Below are positions 1 to 12,300 of a stretch of 64,000 nucleotides of DNA, one piece after another. The DNA comes from Lota lota. Taxonomy: Eukaryota > Chordata > Actinopteri > Gadiformes > Lotidae. Below the pieces are notes generated by a model that saw only the letters and a list, made by a program, of their open reading frames with translations, was not told the DNA's origin and searched no databases. The first letter of the stretch is position 1, and each line of letters starts with the position of its first letter. The translations under genes and the position numbers were made by a program. The stretch covers positions 823,501 through 887,500 of the forward strand of contig JACYXH010000400.1 of NCBI GenBank assembly GCA_026745465.1, read 5' to 3'.

Positions 1-1746
1 AAGGTGAACTCCGGGTGGCAGTGTTGGTGTTTCAGATGTATTTTGTGTAACATCCAATGAAGCCTGGTTTACAGGAGCCTTTTCTGCAGTCATCTTGATG
101 TAAGGTGATTTTGTAGCTTTGAGTGTCAATGCTTTCTCACGTGAGGATTTCTTTTTTTTCTTTTTTGATTTGGAGCTTGTTTCATTCTCTACGTCTTCTC
201 CAGAAAAAATCTCTGTCAATACAATGCTAGCATTATTCTGATCAGTAGCGCATTCATTTTTCAACAATCCAGCTTGCTGTTCTGAGGGAGTAGGAACTTC
301 AGCAAACATCAATGGTTTTTCAGCTTCTTTCACACTTTTCTCTATAATTTCCCCCTTAGTCTTTGTTTCCATAGCAGTGCTCGTTTGTGATGAGATAACC
401 ACTGTTTTCCAGACAGTTTCAACTACTGATGTGGGGGGTTCCACAGTAATCTCTGTATTACCCTTCTGCGGCAAAACCTTTACAGGGAGACTCTCTGCTG
501 GAAATTCATCAAGCTTCTGAACTACTACAATTGTAGACCTCTTTTCCTCCTTGATGGGATCAGCTTTCAGAAGTGGCTTGTTGGTGGTATTTTCAGCTAC
601 AGGATTGAGCTTGCCCTGAGTTGTAGTTACTTTGGAGGTTCTAGTGATAGAACATTCAGCTGTAGAGGTCCTTTGTACAGGTACAATTGGTTCCTGAACC
701 ACCTTTTTTTCTCGTTGTTCTCGTTTAATCTCTCTAGTGGGTTGAGTTGAGATAGCAGGCTTGCTGGTGGTGTCAAGGTCTTCAGGAAGTTTAGGGATCT
801 CCTGAGGTTCAGGCTTATTAGTAACCTTCTGGAGCTTCTCTTTAACAACTTCAGTTTCAACAGGGGCCTTCACCTCTGCTACCTTAATTGGTTGTGGAGA
901 GGCATTTTCCACCCTCGTCTTCTCTTCTTTCACCTTTGAGGTTACATTCTCACACACAGTTACCGGTGGTGAGGTGTGTGTTTGATCTTTTTTCTTAGCC
1001 TGCACCACGTGGGCCTTTCCAACAAAGATCTCAGACACTGGACTCTGTTGTGAGGTGACGAGGGGCTTGATGCTGCTGACATCAGCAGTCTGCTGAGATG
1101 ACATGGAGGTTATTTTAGCCTGGCCTTCACCAGTATTGGCATCTCTATTGCTGAAGCCCCTGCCTTTCATATAGAGATGTTGATGCTGGTCCTTTGTTTC
1201 CCATGATGCTCTTGGTCTGGCTGGCTCAGCAGCAGCTGGACGGCCTCTGAACCTAGGGGTTCTATCGTTGTACCCTTCCTCTTCTCCCTCGGCAATCTTA
1301 TGGCGGTAGCCTTGGCGCTCAGCCAGCCCTTCACGGCTCTCTGACCCAGGCCTACCCCCAGGCTTGGGCACATAGGACGTAGGGCCTTCAACAGACTGGA
1401 CCTGTGCAGCACGACGAGAGATGGCCAGCATTGCTGCTGGTCTCTTTACTCTCTGTAGGGAGGCAGGGACGATCTCTGAGGGTAGGCGGAGGTAGTCACG
1501 CAGGTAAACAATGCCCTCATTTGAGAGGTACCAGTAGAAATGCCTCCAGGCAAACGTTTCCTTAACATAGCCTCTGGACTTGAGGGAGCCCATGGCCCGG
1601 ATCACCTGTAAGTTGCTGATGCCTGGTATCTCAGGATGTTTTGTCTGAGGCCTTTTGTCCTTCTTGGCAACCATGACACCATCTCGAAACAGGAGCTCAT
1701 AGATGGCCCTCAGATCCCTGAGGGGCATCACCATTCCCGCTACCAT
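1..1746 (-). CDS. plec: Plectin isoform 1 first coding exon (S10-like domain), left end outside window
   Basis: Plectin is a giant cytolinker that ties intermediate filaments to actin, microtubules and junctions; alternative first exons set where it goes in the cell. Read from the ATG at 1746, the frame has no stop for 582 codons to the window edge. Residues 1-100 match the ribosomal S10-like domain at the start of vertebrate plectin-1: MVAGMVMP at the start, then [19 protein letters not shown] (residues 54-72), NEGI and EIVPASLQR (91-99). The rest is low-complexity, rich in Lys, Glu, Thr and Pro, with a run of six lysines at 528-533 and no recognisable domain. The mammalian plectin-1-specific segment is, as I recall, only about 180 residues, so this tail is unusually long. 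The exon's donor lies to the left of the window. The start is chosen because it aligns with the mammalian MVAGML start. The domain call is secure; the tail is probably disordered. Confidence 0.93.
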   Translation of the reverse strand, partial: MVAGMVMPLRDLRAIYELLFRDGVMVAKKDKRPQTKHPEIPGISNLQVIRAMGSLKSRGYVKETFAWRHFYWYLSNEGIVYLRDYLRLPSEIVPASLQRVKRPAAMLAISRRAAQVQSVEGPTSYVPKPGGRPGSESREGLAERQGYRHKIAEGEEEGYNDRTPRFRGRPAAAEPARPRASWETKDQHQHLYMKGRGFSNRDANTGEGQAKITSMSSQQTADVSSIKPLVTSQQSPVSEIFVGKAHVVQAKKKDQTHTSPPVTVCENVTSKVKEEKTRVENASPQPIKVAEVKAPVETEVVKEKLQKVTNKPEPQEIPKLPEDLDTTSKPAISTQPTREIKREQREKKVVQEPIVPVQRTSTAECSITRTSKVTTTQGKLNPVAENTTNKPLLKADPIKEEKRSTIVVVQKLDEFPAESLPVKVLPQKGNTEITVEPPTSVVETVWKTVVISSQTSTAMETKTKGEIIEKSVKEAEKPLMFAEVPTPSEQQAGLLKNECATDQNNASIVLTEIFSGEDVENETSSKSKKKKKKSSREKALTLKATKSPYIKMTAEKAPVNQASLDVTQNTSETPTLPPGVHL

Positions 1747-2100
1747 TGTGCTGTATGTTCTACTTTCTCTTTCGGGATGAGTAGCAGCAAGGGGCTGAAA
1801 AGGTCTTCAAGAGTGAAAGTTTACTGAATGGCCTCACTCGTTGGTATGTGAAACGATCCAGTGACCAAACCAGCTGCCACGGGCTTTTCAATTAGACAAT
1901 AAGTAATCCTTTAGTTTAAGTGTCTTGCTTTTGCTTCTTCTGCTTGCTTTTTCCTTTTTAAAAATACAAAAGAAAAATATGTCGTAAATAGTGTTCCAAC
2001 GTTTTCCAGAAGTTTTGGTTTTCCTCTAACACAGTTAAAAAAGTACTCTTCCCCCCTACAGTCGGGCTTGCTGGGAAGTGAACAGTCTGTTCTGCCGAGA
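1747..2100 (-). promoter_or_regulatory. plec: Likely 5' UTR and proximal promoter of the plectin-1 exon
   Basis: This is the stretch directly upstream of the plectin-1 ATG. I see no convincing splice acceptor before the ATG, so the exon probably starts with its own transcription start here. An A/T-rich stretch near 1955-1975 could act as a weak TATA-like element. A long GA microsatellite (CT on the coding strand) lies just beyond, at 2119-2178. The transcription start cannot be placed from sequence alone. Confidence 0.35.
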
Positions 2101-2112
2101 CGGCAATGACAG

Positions 2113-2118
<6 letters not shown>

Positions 2119-2178
<60 letters not shown>
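2119..2178. repeat. (GA)n microsatellite
   Basis: A pure 60-base AG/GA tract about 370 bases upstream of the plectin-1 ATG. Polypurine tracts of this kind can form triplex DNA and may affect the nearby promoter; that is inference. Confidence 0.95.
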
Positions 2179-2181
<3 letters not shown>

Positions 2182-5100
2182 TGTGTGTATGTGAGTAAGT
2201 GAAAGAGGGAGAAAAAGAGAGCGGAGCACTCTGTTCAGCTCCTCCTACCTTCTCTGTCTAATTCTGAGGAAAAGATGGCATGGAAAAAATAACCAAAAGA
2301 CTGAAAAATCACAGACAAAAATAATCACAACGCGAAGACGGAAAACATTTTAAAGTCCTCTTGTAAATGGGATAAAGTATACGAGCGAGCAAACCAAATG
2401 AATGGAACAGTACACCTAGGCAGTGTGCCTGAGCACATGTCCTGTTGCTCTGTGGACTGTAGAGTAACGCCCATCCACACTCATGTGCACGCCTCCTCCA
2501 ATAAACACACATACATAGTCACAAACAGGCCAGGGCTTACTGACACACCCACACACTCCTCTTGGGATGTCATTCAATTTAAGAAGTGGGCTGTGACTTA
2601 GAGATTAGTGGCAAGATGGATCGACAGGCCTTTGGCATAGACCTAGCATTCAAATAAAAGACACGTCAGGTATTTATACCGGACGTGCAACATTGTTTCA
2701 AATGAGTTCTCCAAAAAGGCCTTGAGCAATGTTTTTATATCACATTATACAACCGGAATAATTGTGTCAAATATAGGTTGACATTTAAAGATGAGATATG
2801 CTGAGTGAACAATATGATCATGATATAATTACTCTATGGTTTAAATAGTAGATGGGATGTTGGATTCAGCTTACGATGGAGCTGGTATACTGCACAAAGC
2901 TATTCATATTAGTGTTTGTTTGGCAGGGCACTTAGCGACCGCCAGGTGGAGGAAAGTAAAGCGACTGACCATTGAAGGGTGACTCATTAAAAATGACGCA
3001 ACCGGCTGCAAGAAGCCCCATTCCCTTTGCTTCTCTGCTGAGGGATCCTAAGGTCCCAATGCCTCAAAATAGCAGTGAACCTACAACCTCTTTCACCCAA
3101 CTATATAAAGAGAAGTGCATTATAGCTAACCTTTTACACACTACCATGAACATGGGATCATATTACTAGCCCCCTGGATCCATTTTCTCTTTCCTCTGTG
3201 CATCTGTCTTTCTTTCTCATCTCTCTTGGTCTGTCAGTGAGTGTCTCCTGCATTGGCCAATCTCTGAAATCCATATGAAGAAACTAGACTGGTAGACCAC
3301 ATAGTGCTGAAAGGGAATCTATATTTTGCTGAATGTAATTGATGTGCAGTGTTGCAGGGATTATAGTTTAATGCAACTTGAAAGTGGGATTCATTTGTGA
3401 AACGAGTGGTTGTGAATGGGAGGTAATGTGAGGATGCCAGTGACTGAAACCACACACCATTCCATATGCAGCCGCTAGTGGGAAACCGTTTTGATTTTAT
3501 TTGCCATGGTGACCAGAACATACTCTGACTCACTCTTATCTTTTTTCAGAAAGGCAGCAGAGTAACAACCTGTGAATGTGTAGCTCTGGACAGCTGGACT
3601 ACGCTGTCAACTTCCAGACAGCTGTCTGGAGAAAGCAGGCCAACTGTACTAAAACTACACCCTTCATTAGCATGTTGCCTACCTAGCATCACCTATCAGG
3701 TCATTCAAGTTATACAAAGAGCTTAATTATAGTCCTTACCTGTGAGCTTTAGACCGTCATTTCATAAAACGTATAAATGGTTGATTTCAAAGTCGCATAA
3801 TAAAAGTGAATTATCAGGTCTAAAAATTATTTTATGTAAAGAAACACAATGAAACACTAACCTTTTCTGAGACATCTATTCTTAGATTTAATAGACAGTG
3901 CCTCTGGCTAGTGCCAGTAGTAGCTTTACCTGATTAGGGCAATGTAAAATTGTTGGGTTTAGCACTCCGCTTGATGAGAGTTGCAGAGCATGGACTTGGC
4001 TGGAAGGTATGTATGCAAAGTCTTTCACAACAGCCTTCCCACAGTGTGAAGCAGTTCTCAGGCTCTCTGAGTTCTCAGATGTGCTTTACATTTCATTAAT
4101 CTTGAGTCTTACAACATGACAGTGTTATTATGTGCATGTTTGGCTTTGTCTGACTACAGAGAAGAGGTGGCGAAATATGCTAGGGTTGTATGAGTGTGTG
4201 TGTTTAATGCAAACACGAGGTTTGCATTGCATTGGGATCTTAGCATTTTTGAAGTGTCAGTGGATGACAGGAGAAGTGCTTGCATCTCTCAGAACCTTTG
4301 GTTGCCTTAGGTTAAGAACAGCACAGAAAGCCTACAGCACAACAGAGAAAAGGCATGCACATAAACTGCAAACAAAGCAATCCATGATGATTGCATGGCA
4401 GACAGCCATTAACTAAAGACATTTGTGTGGGGTTTCCTCTCATTAGTGCTAATTTGCATCATGATGGCCACTGCTTTGCTCTCTAGGCTGCCAATTAGTA
4501 TAATTGAATGCGCTGCTAATGCACAAAGTGTTCAGTGAACTTCAAAGTCCCGACAAAGGGTGCTAACCTGGCTTCAAGCCCCGTCCCGAGTCATCCTAGT
4601 CATCCCAATGTTCAATATGTCCCCTCTTATAATAACATCACAGTTGTTGATACATGTGGAGTGTCACTTCTGTTGCTCTTTATACTGGCATAGTATATAC
4701 TGGCACTGCCTTTCCAGCAACCCTGTCAAGATTTGACATTTGGTTAATCTATTATCAACAGAATGGATCAACAGAAATAGATCACAGCTATAAGTGAGCT
4801 TCTAGTCTCCCCATGTGTATCACCAGGTTATATTTTGTTAAAAGTATATGTTTTATTGTTTAAAAGTTACTGCAGAAATAGCTTTTCTCAAGAAATGGCA
4901 GAATTGAATTGAGAAATAAGACCCTGATTGTGTTTAGTCAATTAAAAGTAATTTCACTTGGATGGACTGACTGAATGAACAGGTTTATGTGCACCATTCT
5001 GCCCTTCTGCTTCAGTGTCTCAGACTTCCACACTGCCAGAAATAGACCTGACAAGACTACTAGTCCACGTCCTGGCGCACCAGGGCCTAATGGTCGAGCA

Positions 5101-6461
5101 CACGTGAACCCCCCTCTGATATCAGAGCCCAGACACTTGAGCCAGTTCCAAGAAAAGGGAAAGGTCAGGGGATCGTTTGGTACAGAGGGATGATTGTCAC
5201 TGAGTGAGGGTTATCTTCAGGAATTATACTGAACACCAACCTTTTCCAATATATGCCTTTATACTTCAGTGACCTTGGGCACACATACGATCACTTCAAA
5301 ATAATCATGCTGTGAAGTCAAAAGTATTCACTGTCCCACAATAACTTTTTATAATCATCAGTATTTACACTTGAGTTATAGATATTTGGTAATTTTGGAG
5401 CTGTATTCATTAATAGTTTTTTTTATTGGAGAAGAAGAAAGTGGAAAGAACAATGTATGTGACTATGGTCTAATATGCAAGAGGGTCCCTAAATGGCAGA
5501 GCCTCTCTAACATTAGGAGAGCAGATGTTCTGGAGAGGAAGTAGCAATCAAGAATTGTGTTATTGCAATCCCTGTCCTGTAGAGCGGCTGAATTTCAAAG
5601 TACAAGCAGGCTGCTAGAATATATATATAATCTTCAACTCATTGTCTCTTTGAAGTGTATTTAAACAAGCACACTGAACTCAAACTGCCAATCCAGTGCA
5701 CATATCGACCCTTGTGTTTGTGTGTATGAGTGTGCGTATGAGTGTGTGCATGAGTGTGTGTATGTATTGTAAAGGGTGTGTGTATAGGCAGGCATATTTC
5801 AACCGTGAGTCTTGAGGAAACTGACTAGAAGTTCGAAACATTAGCCATGAGGAAGAGTTCCTGTTTCGGTCTAGGTCAGGGTAACCACCCATGCCAACTG
5901 TGAGCGTTGTTATGAGGAACCACACATACAGGAATACAGACAAAGACAAATTATCTGGATTAAAGGACTTGAAAGACTCGTTTGCATTGTAAATTGCACG
6001 AGGTGTTTCACAAACATCCACCCAAAAGCCACCGGTATAATATTCCCTTATATGAAGATACCGCTTCTTTAAAAGAAGGAACATGTTTACTAGCTACAGG
6101 TCAAGCGTTGAGGCAGACCCCTTCAGTAGTGACAGCTGTTTTCTCTCAAAGGCAGACGCATGTAAAAGGACTAAAACCTCGCACTGAAGAATCTGTCAAA
6201 GCAGCTGAAAAGGGTCTGTAGGCTCCATGTCAACCTGTATCAGCACACAGCAGAAGGCTAAGGACCCTTCAGGTCTGACCTTTTGGATTTATGCTTACAA
6301 TGAATTCCACAGAACAAATAAATGCATTTTAGTATATGCATTAATGTAACCATTAGTATAAGTATCCAAATGCATATTAATTCACACACAAAGCTGTTTG
6401 CAAATGTAGTTTTATGCATAGTAACAATTGATGATCAATGGTTTTCTGGTAATGTAACCAG

Positions 6462-6493
<32 letters not shown>

Positions 6494-8644
6494 ACCCTCC
6501 CCAAGTGATAAAGATTTCAGAGGCAACAAATTATCCTACCTGAAATAGCTTAAGTTGCGCTAGTCTTTATTGAAGGTTTGTTTAAAATAGTTTGTAGGTT
6601 TAAGGTTGACATGGCTTCACAACAAGGTTAAAATCATAGTGTTGAAATATTATTTATGTGTGTGTGCCATTTACCTGATGGCACACCTACTGTATTCTGA
6701 TTCTTGCTCTTTCGACTAAGATATGAACGATTGGGTGGATATCCAAAAGTAAATACAGACTTCAAACAACACCACTGAGTATATTTTCAGGGAGTGGAGG
6801 TGCCCTTGCAAGAAGACAGAGCAGAGCAGAACTAGAGCAGAGAAAGAAGACTCTGACGCCCAGGAAAGAAGAACCAATAAGTGTTTAACCTTTGGGTATG
6901 CCCAGAAAGATAAATGTTGACAATCGGGTGATATTTAGGTTACATTAAAGATAGGGTTACAGAGGAACCATTGAGTATGAGATGTGTGCTATATGGAGGG
7001 GGATAGGGTACAGTGATATATAGCAGAGGCAACTTGATTGGCCAAAAGAGAGAGGTGGCTAGATTTGCAGCATGAACTAAACCATTGTTTTAATGTACAC
7101 TATACTAAACATTGGGCACATAAAGTGTTTCCAGACAAAGAGCCTTGTGTTTTAGGAACTGGTGAATGAAGAAAAAACAGAGAGTGGGAGACAGAGGGAA
7201 AAGAGAAAAACGGTGTCTTTGGCATTTATCAAACTGCAGCTAAAATAAACAAGCCCCTGTTCTAGGATAATTAAGATTAAAAAAATATGTGGTAGTGGAA
7301 AGTACACTACATGTTGAGTTATGGGCATTGGGGGTACTACAGATGATGAACAATAAACAAAAATGATTGCCCTGAAATAAGTCCCACAAACGATTGTAAC
7401 TTATTTTTATCCAACACCAGTAAAAAAAAATAATGTTTGTGTGTGTGCCAACTTTCCTTAGTTTGTGTCCCTAATCATAGCTTTAAAATAAAAAAGTGAA
7501 ACCAGCAAAGTTGTTACTACAGTCCTGGGCTCGATATTTAACGTCATGAGTAAGAATAACCCACTGTGGTGCTGGGAAGAAAGGTTGGCACTTGGCTTCT
7601 GCCAGCCTCGCATACGCACAAACCAAAATGGAAAAGCTATAAAGAGGCGCTGGCTTGAGGTAAAAATGACAAGGCTTATTTGTGTCCTAAACTCCACAAG
7701 TCACGGCTCGGACTGGCTTCTCCTTTTCCAGAATGGAAAAAAAAATGAAGTCAGCGATTAGCTCCCCTTCCTTGCCCACAGAACGAAACAGTCAAATCAG
7801 CCGTAACAATTGCCAAATCCCACTAACCCTCTTCCCAGCAATGTCTGCTTCTGTCTCTCTCTATTTCTACCTCTCTATCTCTCTATTTCTCCATCTCCCT
7901 CTCACTCCCTCTAAAACTGGGGAACTGGCAATACGGTATATGCTGACAAACTAAACAGTGTTCCCAGTCCCTACAGGCCGATGACCAGGATACGATATCA
8001 TCAGAATGTCCTCCACCACAGCTCATTGGTGGAGGAGTTATGCTGGAATAATGTGACACGTCTAGTGACAAGTCATAAGTCAAGAGGAGCAAGGTTTCCA
8101 CGCTCCCTACACACCCTCATTCACAAGATGTCAGGCTACCGATGCGTACGCGTGTTCCCAAGGAGTATATTCTGTGTACCAAGACATGCCTAGTGTTTTC
8201 TCATCATTCTCTTGTTAAAGCAGTTCATTTTAACTGTATGGAGCACGGGAAGTTACATAATGTTCCAGTAGAAACACGTTCCAGCAGGGACATTGTTTTA
8301 TGGGTTTAACTGAGGACTTTACCCCTGTCCGCCTTGTTCGCTTTAGAGCTGTATTAAAGATCAGCGAGACATTTACACTCTTTTTGGTTTTACTACTGTG
8401 GAATGCTGCACAAGTTCCCCATCATAACACTCTTCATCCAAATTCCATGTGAGTCACATTGTTTTGAGAGATGTAAAACATAAACAAACACCACACCTTT
8501 TTTATGACATAGCCGGCCATCTGTGCAATATGAATTGCAAATATATAAAAAGGTAATAGGTAATTTAGCTCTTTGTCTTTTACAGTCAACTTCCAGTGTA
8601 GGGCGCTTTGGAATGGCTCTGGAATCATCGGAAGGCTAGCTTAC
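2179..8644. other. Intron/intergenic-type sequence between first exons
   Basis: No exon is supportable here. The stretch is AT-rich with scattered stops in all frames. It holds a C homopolymer at 6464-6493 and short purine or pyrimidine tracts (for example 7855-7915). A minus-strand donor-like site near 3739 (CACAG before GTAAGG) has no open start codon upstream. Confidence 0.6.
6464..6493. repeat. Poly-C homopolymer
   Basis: About 30 consecutive C residues (G on the minus strand), then C-rich sequence. It can form G-quadruplex or i-motif structures and its length is prone to sequencing error. Confidence 0.9.
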
Positions 8645-8720
8645 CTTTTTTAGAGGTACGCCAGAAGCGATCTCCAAGAGGGTCCCCACTGTCCACACTG
8701 CTTTGATTTAGATTTAGCAT
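8645..8720 (-). CDS. plec: Candidate plectin alternative first exon (25 codons)
   Basis: This would be an isoform-specific N-terminus spliced to the shared plectin actin-binding exon. The ATG at 8720 has AACC before it (A at -3, a good context). It opens 25 codons starting MLNLNQSSVDSGDPLG and ending DRFWRTSKK. The frame ends in a single G followed by GTAAGC, a good donor. That phase-1 G is the same junction used by the 1c and 1f exons in this window. It lies on the plectin strand between the 1f and S10 exons. Ending in KK before the junction is also seen in mammalian plectin 1a, but the rest does not match 1a from memory. Its isoform letter is unknown. Chance could produce such a pattern, so transcript support is needed. 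Confidence 0.5.
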
Positions 8721-9389
8721 GGTTGAGTCACAACTTCACTAGCGACCCTCACTAGCCCGGCAAAAACTACCGCTGGCTGCTTCTCGTAAGCCCCTGGAAG
8801 CCAATTTTGTGGCAGGCAAAGCAGAGAATTATGCTCAAGGACGGGGACAAGGGAGAAAAGAGAGGGAGTGGAAGGGTGCTGGCGATGTGTGGACAGAATA
8901 TAGTACCAAAAAAAATGAGAAACAAAGGAGTCTCTTCATCCCCTTCTCAAAAAAGGCACACATGAACATCTAGACTATAAATCTGAGGGCCTCCTCAGAC
9001 CCGACATGTCCTTCTTTCGCTGCCCCGGCTACCATGCCCGACATCCCTCACATCTAGGAGAGCCCGTTGCATTGTCCCAGCAACACTAACTGCGGGACAC
9101 ACACTGGAGGCCTTGTTCCAAACAGGGCCTCAGATTTTTCAGCCCACAGTGATTGAGGCCAAGGGTGGACATTGTAAAGCATTGAGAAGGGGAACAAGCA
9201 AGAGAATAAGACTTAAAAAAAGAGGGGAAAGGAGGTTGACTCATGCCAGCACAGCTACGAGCAACTGAACTAAAAGGCACCGGTAAGGCATCCAGAGCCT
9301 TCACCCACAGAATAATATGTGGTTGGTTCCTTCATACTTATGTCAATTGACTTTTACCAGGGAGAAACACGCAAGCAGGTATTCTTCCA

Positions 9390-9800
9390 GGCACGTCCTA
9401 TACTATGGTTTTACAAGCAATTTCCATGATGGAAGATAACATCTATATGGCAGGAGGATTCCATGGAAATAGCTTGTTAAAACCATTGCTCCATAATGTA
9501 GGACATGCATAGAGGTGTTCTGGTGCCAGTGTGGGAAGAAATATGGAATTTGATTGTGCCATCCTTGATGATGTGTTATTACAGCCCTCAAGGACTGGTC
9601 TTTGATTTACAACCGCCTGGCGTCCTAGCTGCATCAAGTAAACAAGCCCCTGCACTCTGGGCCACACTGTGGAGTAAACCAAGCACTCCACGCCTTATGC
9701 TCCCTGTTGAAGTTGCCGCTGCACGTCCTATATTACGGAGCAATGGTTTTGCAAGCTGTTTCCATGAAGGAAGATAGCATCTATGTGGGAGGAAGATACC
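9390..9800 (+). repeat. Interspersed repeat, copy 1 (internally duplicated ends)
   Basis: The segment 9515-9720 is repeated in the same orientation at 11445-11630, sharing the stretch around AGTGTGGGAAGAAATATGG and the later CACTGTGGAGTAAACCAAGC. The flanks at 9390-9470 and 9722-9800 are also related to each other (GCACGTCCTATA, then a shared CCATG.AGGAAGATA block), as in a tandemly rearranged mobile fragment. No coding potential is evident. The family is not recognised. Confidence 0.7.
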
Positions 9801-10231
9801 TTGGAAAGATGTAACAGATATGTGGAGATAAGAACAAAGTAGACAGAGCTACACTGCCCAACTGAGCACTGAATTATGCAAGAGACATTTAACCTGCCGC
9901 ACCGACATGAATAAACTAATTGAAAATGGTTATGTCGAAATTCTACTTAGAATTGGTCTGGTAGTTTCTCACTGTCCAGACATGCACAAAGCAAGATATA
10001 TATGGTTGCCAAAAGAAAAAAGACAGAATAAAGAACAGCTTGTATTCTCATAAGGGTTCCTGATTTCCAAATAGTCTAACTAACCCATCCTAACTGGAAA
10101 CAGACCATCACAAAATGGTGCTGGAGTGTGCTGGTAAAGGGAATATAAAATGGCTGTTTAACACACCAGGTTTGAAAGTGCCAGCCAACGAGGGCTAGTC
10201 CATTTGCGCCACCCAGAGACCTACTTCTGAC

Positions 10232-10234
<3 letters not shown>

Positions 10235-10272
<38 letters not shown>

Positions 10273-10296
10273 TAGAGAGAGAGTGTGAGAGTGAGT

Positions 10297-10380
<84 letters not shown>
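10235..10380. repeat. (GA)n microsatellite, interrupted
   Basis: A GA tract of about 145 bases with a few interruptions (AAAG, TGAG) in its first third. Confidence 0.95.
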
Positions 10381-10383
<3 letters not shown>

Positions 10384-11444
10384 TAATGCAATATGATAGA
10401 GACCAGGCAACAAGTTGGTTTATCGCTGCTACAGAAGATATAGTGAGTGATAATTAAGTGAGTCACTGTGTAAATAACCTATTTCAAAATCATGGACAAC
10501 AGGAAGTATTTGAAATTGAAACAAGGGGGGAAAACACCATGTGTGGAATGTTTTTCAGTGACTCAGTTACTCAGACCACACGTGGGTGTGTCCATGCTCA
10601 GGCTTCTGGTTGCCATAGCAAATGTTTATGTGCTCTCCACTTCTGAGGTCACAGGGAACGTGGGCTATCTGTTACCATTGGCAACCATTCCTCAAACAAA
10701 AGAACTGACACCGGATCTGGTCAGAGGCCGTTCTGATCGGATCCAGTCAGTCACAGTGGCAGATTTGCATTGCAACCTTAAGTGACAGAGATATATATTT
10801 AGATAGACCAATTTAAATACATAAATCACACAATAAATATGTTGTAGGTATACTTTCACCCACGAAGCTACAAATGCAAGCACACACATGCACACACAAG
10901 CACATGTTCATGCACACACAACACATGCACACTCCAGAAGGTGATTTATTATTCACATTCCAATAAAAACGATTCCATCTGGAGAGAATGAATCAGTTGC
11001 ATTATTTTCTCTCAGCCAATCATAGAGAGCAAGGGAAGGGAGATGAAGGAAAAACAAAGAAAGGTTTGCCTTTCATGAAACAGAGACTGGCAGTAACTTC
11101 TGTAATTTGTTTGTGGCGTGGAGAATAAGCGCCCTATTCTCTCGAAGCTTCGGACATGGACTCTAGCGGTGACTCACATCCTTGTCATCCCCAAGTTTAT
11201 GAACTGCATTCAGGGAAGCCGAGCCCCACAAGAGAGCTCTGTTTCCTTTGCATCGTAGACTTATATGATGTATTGTTGCGTTGACGTGAGGAAAGACAAA
11301 AGTGAACAGCTAAAGCAGCTCGTTGCTGCTAAGGCCCGAGGCCCAGAGAGGCATAAGATTGCCGTATCATACGGCTGTTTAATCCTGTCCTTACTGTGCG
11401 TGAACTACCTCAATGGAGATAATTTGAACATTTCCAGGCACCAG

Positions 11445-11640
11445 TGTTCTGGTCCCAGTGTGGGAAGAAATATGGAATTTGATTGGGCGCTCCTCGATGA
11501 TCTGATATTACAGCCCTCAAGGACCTCAACTGCCTGGCATCCAAGCTGCATCAACTAAACAAGCCCCCTCACTCTGGGCCACACTGTGGAGTAAACCAAG
11601 CACTCCACGCCTGATCCCTGTTGAGGTTGCAGCTTGATGC
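11445..11640 (+). repeat. Interspersed repeat, copy 2
   Basis: A direct-orientation relative of 9515-9720, with several substitutions and indels between the two. The divergence suggests an older insertion or duplication. Confidence 0.7.
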
Positions 11641-12059
11641 CACATTGACCCCGTAGTCATTGCATTTGGATAAATGTTTGTGAGTTTGTCTTCGTCTTGG
11701 CCAGGACCACACAGATAGATACTTGCTGGGACCGGTGCAAGATAATGTTTTGCGCCTTTCCCTTTGTCTGTTCCAACAAGCGAAGCAGGGCTGGGTCCAG
11801 GCTCAACGGTTTCCTGTTTTTAGATACTAAACCCATGGAAAACGTGCCTCCGGTTTCCTGTGTGAGGTATTAGTAAAGTGTCTGAACAATAGGCCAGCAG
11901 CACAGTATCCTGAAGACCTTCCTCCCAAATGTACGATCATATAAATAGAGCAGGCAGGAGCTAACCCATGCCCCAATCTGAACTGCAGACAATTCACTTA
12001 TGTATCGCTGCACCTATTTGTGATATGTTTATATAATCCTACATTGTCTAGTCTGCTAG

Positions 12060-12300
12060 TTCACAACTGGTCTCACCTCGGGACCCACCGAAAAATATAA
12101 AATGTATTTACCAATACTGCAGTAATCAACAATGAGGGAACCAAAAAATGGAAAACTTGGGCCTAAACTCAATGATATAGTAAGCAACTGAAACATGAAT
12201 TTAAATTGACACATACGGGCTACTTTCTAAAGATTAAGGCTTAGCATATGGTCTGCGACCTAGACAAAATGACCCACCAGTTGAGAATTACTGTTCTAGT
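12060..12300. repeat. Teleost-type repeat fragment
   Basis: Phrases such as CTCACCTCGGGACCCACC and AAAATGACCCACCAGTTGAG resemble short repeat fragments often seen in fish genomes. The fragment is non-coding. The family is assigned by general resemblance only. A donor-like GAG before GTGAGA inside it (minus strand) is probably part of the repeat. Confidence 0.45.

Noticed and set aside
1167..1412. An 81-codon minus-strand frame
   Set aside because: It is an out-of-frame shadow of the plectin-1 exon, whose real frame matches the S10-like domain.
10195..10466. Ser/Leu repeat frames
   Set aside because: Produced by the GA microsatellite read on the minus strand.
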